DNA of 64,000 nt from Metallyticus violacea (lineage: Eukaryota; Arthropoda; Insecta; Mantodea; Metallyticidae): contig CM060834.1 of NCBI GenBank assembly GCA_030762175.1, forward strand, positions 25,866,501 through 25,930,500, written 5' to 3'. This document shows, in pieces, positions 54,854-64,000 of this stretch. A program made the position numbers and the translations under genes. The first letter of the stretch is position 1; each line of letters starts with the position of its first letter. The notes beneath the pieces are model-generated. The model made no database searches. It was not told where the DNA came from and saw only the letters and a program-made list of their open reading frames with translations.

Positions 54854-56150
54854 ACACTAGAACGCCCAATGGAGGTCAATTGACTGCTTTTGATTTTCGA
54901 ACGCTTAATTTTCACTGCTTTTGGAAGTATTTTTCTATGTTTTTCTAACTTTATATCCTTTTCAATAAATTTTAGCTCACTAATGTTTTTTTTTTCTAAT
55001 TATTTTTTGCATTCCAGACGTAATTTTTTAAAATAATGGCAAATTTACTATCGCATCCCGGAGGTGGTCAATTGAACGCTTCCTTACCCATGTTTCTTAC
55101 GACATGTATTGCGTAGTTGTAACCAACAATAACACAACAAACATGTTTCGAACTCATTGTAGCGTAGCGCGTGAGTCATTGTTTATCAGCTTTGGTATTC
55201 GTGTCTAAAATTTCGCTTAGCTTTTCATTTTCACGTAGCTTTCATCGACACCTGTCATCATCACTCATGACTGATTATAGGGGACGAAGGAACATCTAAA
55301 AAAAAAAAACAAACAAACAAAAACAAAACTAAAAACAAAGATAGTTAGTTGTTCGACATGTAAAAATTTTGGATGTGGTTCTTGTATAATTAAAAACTCT
55401 GCAAAAATTGTCATACCAATATCTCTGAGAATGTTTCAACGTAACAGCTTTCTGTATAGATATAACCCGTATTTGTATAGCTTATATCTTTTCTGTACAA
55501 ATAATTTGCTACTACATAGTAAAGAGCAAACCCAATTTGTATAATAAAATATTTATTTCCGAGATAACATGCTTTTATACTTGAAATAAAAAGTAAATAA
55601 TGTTTTGTTTTTTTTTTTATTAAAAAGCATTTAGCCGGAGATGACCTATAAAAATGAACAAAAGAATGAACGAACAAATATGTACATGAATCATTGCATT
55701 ACCAACAAATTAAATGAATAGGCAAAGGGGCTGGGGACATAAAACGCTAAATATAATTGATACGTGAGCAAAAACTATGAACACAAAAATATCTGAAACC
55801 AGAAGCTCGGCTCAAGCTGGATTCGAACCTGGTTCACAGTTCAGAAACCATATTGCTCCCTCTACATCACTACAGTTCTTCCGGTAAGTAAGAAATTTCA
55901 TCGGCTCGAGTCAGAAAAGTACTTAAATATGTGATACTGAGCACACACCAAGTATATACAAAGTCACCCCGGAAGCTAAATGTAAAGGAATCGACCTTGG
56001 CTTGCAATTTAGAATAAAAATCCTTTCCTCTATACCGTCACAGCAGGCTAAAAGGCGATAAGTAAAACTCCATAGTTTTCGGTGAGAAAAATGATTAAAA
56101 AATGCCTAAGAAATTAGTAGCAGTCAATTGGCCGTTAACGGGCGTTTTAG
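54854..56150. mobile_element. Possible piggyBac-like non-autonomous element
   Basis: The left end follows a TTAA (54850-54853) and reads CACTAGAACGCCC then GGTCAATTGACTGC. The reverse complement of the right end (about 56118-56150) reads CCCTAAAACGCCC then GGCCAATTGACTGC, giving inverted repeats of about 33 bp with several mismatches. An internal GGTGGTCAATTGAACGC at about 55063 resembles a subterminal repeat. The right TTAA is not present, and no transposase frame was seen inside the 1.3 kb. Confidence 0.55.
55803..55878 (-). repeat. tRNA-like sequence
   Basis: The minus strand shows GTAGTGATGTAGAGGGAGC (A-box-like) and CCAGGTTCGAATCCAGC (good B box). No proper cloverleaf, so likely a tRNA pseudogene or SINE head lying within the 54854-56150 interval. 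Confidence 0.4.
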
Positions 56151-56154
56151 GGAG

Positions 56155-57045
56155 TACGTGAATCACCTATTGCTATGTTATTATGACTTTTACTAACGGT
56201 TACTAAATCTCTACTGTCATTTCTTGACATGTACAGCAATGGGTGGAATCGCCACTTGCACAGAAAACAATTCTATTGTTCATTTTTGGTCTGAAGTTTC
56301 ATGTACAACTGGAAGAACGTGCAAGTCAGTTAGCATGGTAAGTGTGCAAAGGTTGCAGGTAGTGTAGGTTGTTCTAGTTCATCATTTGATAAGGCGGAAC
56401 ACGGCGGCACGTCGCGACGCTCTCCCGCTGCACGTACACCAGATAATCCTGCCACAAAGAGACGTCCCGACAGCAGGGCTATCCAAACTTGTTGCTTCAC
56501 GCTTTAAAACTGGTCTCAGCAGAGAATGTGGGGCAAATTCATGCACTCAAATAATATGATCGCAACAATAATGCTGATGAACCCTTAATCACTCCAAGTA
56601 CCGAGCTTTATTTTTGGCCTGCATCTGCAGCTGAGCGCAGCGCGGGCAGTCGTTAGTCGCTTGTCATAATAACAGACATTTTTCTGTTGATAGGAATTAG
56701 AAACTTTTACACAAAATCTATGTAATGTGTATAAAAATTAGCAAGGAAAAACAACATTAACTAAAAGAAAACATAAATACAAAACGACTACTATAATATA
56801 AGGGTAAAGACATATACTATAACTAGGAAAAGGATGGGAAAACAAAAGTTAAATCTCTGTAAAGATGTTTAGGCATAAAATGTTTCTATGGTTATATGTA
56901 TATACACAAAATGTTTTGCCGATAGAAACAGTAGCCCACCTTTTGCAATTATTCTTCTGTTTTTTTATTGTGAAAAGATCTTGTTGGATCTGATAAAAGC
57001 TCATTCATCTTTATCTACATAAGGACTTCTCGTGGTAAAATTGTG
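56155..57045. other. No recognised feature
   Basis: A GC-richer island at 56395-56480 and 56610-56660 stands out in composition. No ORF or motif assigned. Confidence 0.4.
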
Positions 57046-57051
57046 AAATAC

Positions 57052-57186
57052 ATAAAGGGTGTTCAATAATGAGCATAACTTTTCTGACAACATACCTTTA
57101 CTCATTCTCATAATTTTGATCATCTTTCTCAAAGTAGTTCCCGTTGGAGTCGTGCTCTATGATACCGTCCTTGGTACCCTATCAAT
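57052..57186 (-). pseudogene. Mariner-like 3' end: transposase terminus and TIR
   Basis: The minus strand reads GIIEHDSNGNYFEKDDQNY (about 57110-57166; family KCIE-NGDYFEKD terminus) and then ends ATTGAACACCCTTT at 57057-57070, a typical mariner TIR edge. The upstream part of the gene is absent. Confidence 0.65.
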
Positions 57187-57189
57187 GAG

Positions 57190-60100
57190 GAGGGATTGAT
57201 AAGAATATATGTATTATTTCATTACAGTTAGATGTAAGTATAGGTTCTTGTAAGTGTGGAAATGCCACGAAAACAGGATTTCTCGCTCGGATGGCAGAAG
57301 GATCGCTTTGGCAGACAATGCAGTAAAGCCTTTCTTTGTATTCTGGGGAAAGGAATACTATCCCGCCCCCTTCAAGTGGCACGCTATGCAGTCACCTGCA
57401 GCCGGCTATAGGCTATTGACCTCACGTGCAAACATAAGCATATCATTATCTCATCAGCATCGTGCGGACCAGCGTTGCAAGATATTGCAGATTTAAGAAC
57501 ATTAAACTAATCGGCTGTAGTATGATAGATAAATTTAATGGAAACTTAGTGAACGAAAAAAAAAAAAAAAAAAATGGCCCTACTTCAAATTCTGCTTTAC
57601 CGAGTACCCCCATGTTATATAGCCCTGGCGGAATTTAACTGGAGAAAAGTAAAACTATTTTCCTCAATAGTGGCACTTGTTTTATGTTTACAAATTTTAA
57701 TTTACCAAATTTTAATTATAATATTTAATTTTTCTATAAGGTTATTATCTTTATATTTTGATAAAAGAGTCTTATAATTAAGTATCGGGTTTTCTAAACA
57801 TTAAAATCAAATGAAGTTATGTTGGTAATGGACTGTAGACAACAGGTGGGAAGGGTACAAAAGGCCATGAGCTACAAACCACCCTCTCTCGATTCGCCTG
57901 TCACTCATCATAGCATTGGCTCATAGTTTCTTATGTTCTTGCTTTGTTTGTATTGATCTTGTAGTTTGAGTGTAACTAACTTGAAGTTCAGTGCTTAAGA
58001 ATCCCGATGCATTCTTACAATCTATCTAGTGCCGAGAAAAAGTACATTTATATAAATAATATAGTATCTTTTCTCGCTCAAAAATGACCACACTCGTCTG
58101 AAACTTACATACGATACAAAACACGTCACTAAATAAAAATCCTAAAAACTTTTGGAGCAATCCAAACAACCTTCCGCTGCAAGGTTACATCACGCTTAAA
58201 TATTTACGAAACAGTAGCACAGGAATATGACGTAATCCATGCCACCAAAAGAATCGCATTACGAAGAAAATTTACATCATTTTAATATTAGCAATATTTA
58301 CCATCACGACCGCGTTTTAAAAAACTGAAGTGATATTGGTCAATTCGCATGGTGCCAATCGGCTGCCGGTCTATCGTTTTTTCCTGGACGAAATGTAGTC
58401 GTTAGGTCCTCTGATCCACAAGTTTTGCGAGACATAAGGTGCTCTTTCTTTACTTTAACTTTATTAACGGCAAGTAAGCATACGAGAAGTTGTGACACAG
58501 AAGAGCTGGCGACTGTTGAATTGCAGTACAGGATACTTGCTGCCCACTTTATCGAGAAATCCGTTCTGCTTCCAAATAACGTAAAAATGTTCTACCGGAC
58601 ACACAACATTTTCACTGTTTTCGTCTCTTATAATGTTCGATATATAATGAGGCACTTGACTGAATCTTTTTCTAACGTCGCCATTCGTATAATCACGTTA
58701 TTAAAACTAAAGAGGAACAAAGTGAATTTCCAATTCCTTACAAGAGTCTCTTCAAAAGTTCCGTAAAATAAAAGTTAAACACATTTTCTAAGGAAATGTC
58801 AATTTTTATTTCTCAAAACAGCGTATTGGGAGCTGTAAACTTAGTCCCGCGAGATTTCAATTTTTTCATACCGTCGTAAAAATAGGTTTTCCTCCAAAAT
58901 TTTCTTTCTGTCGAATTTTTTAAAATTTCAAACTAAATCTACAAATTACATTACCGAATTTTCAATTATCAGCAACCTCTCTTCAACACATAAAAGTACA
59001 GCCCATGCCAAATTAACACCCTCCAGCTGCAAATTTGCTATCCTTAAAATTATATTAACTTTTGTCAATCTCTTAGGTTGGACTTTAAAGATGATTTACA
59101 TTATATAAGTTATGTTACAATCATTATTACAAATAGCTTTCATTATAAATGATAAAGAAAAGCACTTTCTTAATGCTGAGTATATTAATTTGGGACCGGA
59201 CTGTATTTCCTTAACACAGCCTGTGTTGTTTTTCTCCAGAAAATTTCTAGAGGCATTTACTGTGGACATTTTTTTTTATTTCCAAAACAAAGGATAGCGT
59301 TCTAGACGAGTAACGTTCTGTTCTGTAGGAGTAGCAGGCCTACTCTTCTACAAAAGAAACGCCTCATTAGCATACTGCACACCAGCTGCATAAAGTATTT
59401 TCAAAACATCATAATTACCTGTTTACGAAAAGTTGCTCACAGCGATAAGCTGCAGACACGGGCATGTTATCAGCACATAATGAATATTCCTACAGTGCTA
59501 AAACTATCAATACACGTGAGAAATATAGTTATTTAAAACTATTGTACAATAACTGTAATATTATTTAAAAATTACAACGGCTGTCTTTGAAAATACATGA
59601 AAAAATGTGTTTTAAATTGAAAAGCGCTATTAAAATGTTGTTTCTTAATTTCAGGGAATTTCATTATGATTAATTATATGCATTTATGTTTATTTTAGAA
59701 CTATTTGTATGCAACTATCCTACGCCTGTTTAACACGCTTTGAGCTGCCGGAGGGGATCTGAAATGTTAATATAAATCATTAGAAGCGCAGCAGTTATAC
59801 GACGTAGTTATCAGAAACATAGCTTTTTCCTAAAAGCTATTAATCAGAAAATGTAGGAGTGAGTACATATTAAATTGGATGGAAAAACTGACTTCATATT
59901 TTTTAAATATTAATGAATTTTATACTACTACAGCATATAAAGATGGAGCTTTTAATGAAATATGAAAAGGTTTGGAACATTTTGTTAACTATATGGTCCT
60001 TTATTAAAATTTTCATTTTTGATGACACAACCCTCGCACCCCATACTTGAAAGTATATATCCTGCTGAACATAATTCTTTGTTGAAATATTTCCATTGTT

Positions 60101-60215
60101 TTACAAATTATAAGACATTGTATTTTGTAGGTTTTTGAAAGATTTCCCTTGTAGAAGCAATTAAAAATCAAAATATGGCAAAATTACCAATTATCATAAT
60201 ATCACGAGACGGTCA
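57190..60215. other. No recognised feature
   Basis: Poly-A run at 57556-57573. The 113-codon plus ORF at 58425-58766 has no recognisable domain. Otherwise AT-rich and featureless. Confidence 0.4.
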
Positions 60216-60224
60216 GCTGTGGTC

Positions 60225-61025
60225 AGGTCTGGAAAGCTCAGACCCTCGAGTTATATTTATAAGGCCCATTTCACGAATAGAATAAGAATTTATATTTATT
60301 CCTCTAAACTTAGTTTACAAAATTGTATTAATTGTGTATTTGTACTTAACCTTTTCAATCAATCTTGCGACAGGAAAATTCCGATTGTCAGTAATGCCAA
60401 TAGAGAAGAGCAAAATACAGGTTTAGGTATATTTCATGGATAGAATAAGAATAAAAGTGATATATATTTGAAACCTGCGCACAGAATATTAACAATTGCA
60501 TAAAATATTACACTTATGCATATCTGTTCTATTCAGAAACCGTGAAACAGAAATGGACAAAAGTCGACTATTACAATCACTACCGTTCGATTTTCTAATA
60601 CCAACTGAGGAAGGAAAAAAAAAAAAAGATAACATACAGTGTCTCTATCTTTGTTTGTATTCTGTGGTTTGGAATTCCTAATGATAAGATCAATTTACAC
60701 ATTTGACGCATCACCAAATGCTTTGAAGAATCCTCCATTTTGTATTATGTTGTCAATTGTCCATGCTTTAATTGTTATCAACAGCTCCCCACCGCCTCTA
60801 GAAAAGTGGTCAATGATTTCAGCTCAGGAATTATATAGTGGAGGTATAGAGTGGGCTACACTGACCACTAGACAAATGCATTTCGCGTGACAAAACAGAT
60901 TTGATATTTTTTTCTCGATAATTTCACTCCATAATCCGACTGTGATTGGTCAAAATTCAAAATTTTGTTTCGTTTCAATGGTCGATTTTAAGATGACATC
61001 ACATGAGTGAAACAGTGAAGATAAA
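60225..61025 (-). repeat. Dispersed repeat family D, copy 3
   Basis: The reverse complement aligns with copy 2 over nearly the full length, including the GAATTCTT-like right end near 60270, CTTCTCTATTGGCATTACTGA, the GGAGGATTCTTCAAAGCATT block and the CATGTGATGTCATC edge. The CRE-like palindrome here is TGATGTCA on the minus strand. A poly-A run at 60614-60627 occupies the simple-repeat site. Confidence 0.85.
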
Positions 61026-61029
61026 TAAC

Positions 61030-62260
61030 TACTGTTTTCAGATTTGTGCTCCAAGGTGAACAAGCACAGAAATACAAGTTCTCATACGCAAAACAGAGTT
61101 CTTAATACCATGTTCTTCAAGAAACATCAAAATAAAAGTAATTTTATTACATTAACATTTGTTTTATTGTTTTCCGTGGGAAAATTAGTCAAATGACAAT
61201 TATTTTATGTTACTGTTGGCAAGTTTTAAAAATAAAAGAAAGGTCTTCGTCTTTAAAGCAATACCATTAAGTCATTGATAACATTAGTTTCAAACAAGGT
61301 ACCAATTTTAATTTTTGGGGTTGTCAAATTGCATACAATGAAACAAAGATTTAGAAATTAAACTCTCTAAATCCCTACAGACATGAATTATTATAAAATA
61401 AAAACAAATAAGAAAATCTGAGAAAGAAGCTGCAGTTAATTCTATAAATTATGGCTTATTTCGACTTTATTGCATGCCACAATGACAAAAATAAGCACAC
61501 ACTGAAAGAGAGTCGACGCATCACAAACGAGAGTGCTGAGATCATTAGCAATTTATTATAACATAAAAATGAAGATATGCGTCTAAAATTAAAAAAATAT
61601 AGACTATTGACATTTGAAACAATAGACCTGGCGAATACTATTGAAAATGTATAATAAACAATTTATTGAGAGAAGAAATATTGTATGATAGCGACAACAA
61701 TGGAAAGAGGAGCTTAAACATTTCTGCAGACAAAACAGAACATTTTGGTATAAATTTGAAAGTATATGATGATGGTATATAGGCATTTATAGAACATGTG
61801 CCATCAAATATAATATCAATCTTTTTAAATGTCTAACATTAAATTTTTATGTCCTTTGAGAAAATGTATATTCACAAAACTACGATAAATTTATTTCAAT
61901 TAAATTAACGGGTTTAAGTAACTTTCATATATATTATCCAAGGTAATACTCTTTTGAGAGGGTTCTTGGTGTCTGATTTCATATGTGTAGTAAAATTCTA
62001 GTTTTCTTTCGTGGATGCAATTATGTCCCCTTTGAGAATATTTTCTACATCTTTTTCACCTCACGGAAATACCCATGGTTTTATCTAACTATTGAAGTAA
62101 TAGGACCATAGAGTAGGGAGTAATCCAAAACACATTTAATCTATAATAAAAGCATTCTTAATCACTTTTACATGCTTGTGTAAAAGAATGGTGGAAGTGT
62201 TGCATTTAAGAAAGTATTATCACCACACACAAAAACAGAGGCAGAACATAACAAACTAAG
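61030..62260. other. No recognised feature
   Basis: AT-rich sequence, no match seen. Confidence 0.4.
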
Positions 62261-62264
62261 TTCG

Positions 62265-62898
62265 TCAAGCAGGAGGTGCGTAAAGTAAGCGAATTTTTAA
62301 GGTTATTATAGAGCTCTAGAGCAGAGAACTAACAAATTCAGAAATTGGGAGAAAGCAGCGACTCGTGTGTCTACTACTAGGAAATAATTATAAATTGGCG
62401 CCGCTAGAGACTTTTTAAATTTTGGGTTTTAGTTAAACTCCACTCAATTAGCCTGATTTCGCTGATTTTCTTATTTTATTTCAATAGCATATGCCGAGTT
62501 TCGTTGAGAAAAAACAAAAATTGTGGTCGTTAGAGCGATTTTGAAAATTTCACTTTAAGTTAACCCCCACTCCTATTGATCCAATTTTGCTGGTTAACTA
62601 ACTCGATGAATCGTTTGTTAATTGATCATTTTATGCCGGATTTCGTTGGGAAAAAACAAAAATTGAGGCCGCTAGGGCGTTAAAAACAAATAAATAAAAC
62701 ATTATATATATATACCCTTTTTTTAGTCGTCATTCTGGTGCGTGGATATTTGAACACGAATTTTAAAATATTTTCATGGGTACAACCTCAATAGAGCTAC
62801 TTTCCTTCGGAATTCGCTAATGTACAACTGCTCAAGACAACTTGCCTAACATACCAGCAGTTATACCGTAGTAAGGACGCATTGCTGCTAGGCAACAG
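62265..62898 (+). repeat. Dispersed repeat family C, copy 3
   Basis: Starts GTCAAGCAGGAGGTGCGTAA. Three unit boundaries (near 62397, 62523 and 62663), then a downstream segment matching copies 1 and 2 (GTGGATATTTGAACACG; CATTGCTGCTAGGCAAC). Confidence 0.8.
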
Positions 62899-62899
62899 A

Positions 62900-63830
62900 A
62901 CCTGATAAGCTCAGTAAGCGAATATTGCAGCTCCCGGTTTTCCTACTACGTTAATTGTTGATATAATTAGTGATGGCATAATAATGGTAGCGTTACTTGA
63001 TATGCGCCACATAGTTGAATAACGTTCTTGCATAAGATTTCTGGTGAGCCGAGACGTCTACTATCGACGGAAAATACATTTGAACGATGAGACAAATCGT
63101 GCTCTCTCCCAACTTGGTCACCATTTTTTTACCTTCCGCTACACGACTGGGGCCGCAGGTGAATTTAATGGCCGACGACTGAGTGGAAATGACTGAAAGG
63201 CAATTTTGCAGATGGACTTTTAATGTATCACATTAAGAGATGCGTTGCAACACATGGACTCACTTCAGGAGTGCAGGCTTGTATCCGTTAAAGCTTCGGA
63301 GAAGTCATAAACTATTGAAAATTCGGCACAGTATTTCCAGTATGAAGCAGAAAAAAAAATCGGAAAGGAATGAGGTCAAAAAGCTCACAATCTCAAAGTT
63401 ACTTTTTATGTCTGGATTCTGACTCTGGTTCAAAAATGAAGTACTAGTACTAAATTCACAGGTACACAAGTTCTGTGCGAAAAAAATAGTTCTTTTTTAA
63501 TTTAATTTTTAAATTGTGTATAATATAATTGGCAACGTAAATAAATAAATTATGAATCTCTTAGAAAGTTAATCAAACATATAAACTAGCTATAGAAAGT
63601 ACATGTTTCAATTATATATATATATATATATATATATCAATAAATTCTGAAAAAAACTAATTTATTAATTACATTTTAAAGAACTAGCTGCATTGCATTC
63701 ATAAGCTGAATAAGAGGCTTGATTTATTAACTCATTTTTAATTTCTTTTAGTTTTAAGGAATCCCTCCTTATATTTTGTCATTTTGCACTAAACTTTCCT
63801 TTATTGTTTTAACTGCCCTGTTGTAAATCA
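62900..63830. other. No recognised gene; (AT)n at 63612-63637
   Basis: A 60-codon plus ORF at 63240-63422 has no known domain. One (AT)13 microsatellite. Confidence 0.4.
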
Positions 63831-63837
63831 TTAATTT

Positions 63838-64000
63838 TGATTTGTTTTATTTACAGACTCTCTTTAACATCTCAGATCATCAGAGTCCCATTCCATTCAG
63901 AGCTTGAAAGGCCGACAAATTTTGCCCAGAGACCCCTTATTTCAGGCTTGAGGTTCTTTTTCGTGCCGAAAATCTACGATATGTGACCCATGACTTTACT
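63838..64000 (-). repeat. SINE-A copy, cut by the window edge
   Basis: Minus strand: tail TTTGTTTTATTTACAGACTC, CTTTAACATCTCAGATCATC, GGCCGACAAATTTTGCCC and TCAGGCTTGAGGTTC. The tRNA-like head lies outside the window. Confidence 0.88.

Overview
This is eukaryotic, almost certainly arthropod, and most likely insect nuclear DNA. It is AT-rich, dense in microsatellites and tRNA-derived SINEs, and full of decayed mariner/Tc1-type transposases and non-LTR retrotransposon fragments. The closest matches I can recall for the transposases are insect proteins, but I cannot name the species. No intact host gene, rRNA gene, genuine tRNA gene, operon or CRISPR array is visible. The longest open frames (161 and 159 codons) resemble nothing I know. 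The window reads as intergenic or giant-intron DNA that has collected transposable elements (TEs) in several waves.

Layout. 0-5 kb: one copy of dispersed repeat family C, two mariner remnants in opposite orientations, a LINE 3' half split by a SINE-A, and a larger mariner pseudogene. 6.8-12.6 kb: a LINE RNase H tail beside a SINE-A, a SINE-B carrying a SINE-A tail, a copy of dispersed family D, and a LINE tail split by a SINE-B. 13.6-15.1 kb: CR1/Jockey-like reverse transcriptase debris and a tRNA-like head. 17-20.4 kb: SINE-A copies, two partial transposases of one family, and a 60-nt exon-like island. 22.4-27.2 kb: a Tc1-like pseudogene split by a SINE-B, a transposase N-terminus, a SINE-B inside a SINE-A, and a second family D copy. 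28.3-34.1 kb: a degenerate SINE-B, a 20-bp minisatellite rich in TAATTA, two mariner pseudogenes, a SINE-B, a SINE-A and a transposase C-terminus. 36.9-41.8 kb: a DDE transposase interrupted by a LINE, two exon-like islands, a full-length mariner-type element with terminal inverted repeats (TIRs), and a SINE-B. 43-46.9 kb: a mariner N-terminus, a long inverted repeat with hammerhead-like cores, a LINE endonuclease remnant, and a tandem-repeat cluster. 50-57.2 kb: compound microsatellites, a short THAP-like reading frame, an internally deleted mariner, a SINE-A, family C, a piggyBac-like TIR pair and a mariner tail. 60-64 kb: family D, family C, and a SINE-A running off the edge.

The elements interact mainly by nesting. 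SINE-A sits in a LINE and in SINE-B. SINE-B sits in SINE-A, in a LINE and in a Tc1 element. A LINE sits in a DDE transposase. Target-site duplications (TSDs) visible in the sequence fix most of these junctions and give a relative chronology. Observations with the best chance of being new: the exon-like islands at 20.3 and 39.5-40.0 kb, the two multi-copy non-coding families (C and D), the TAATTA minisatellite, and the hammerhead-like inverted repeat. None of these is proven from sequence alone.
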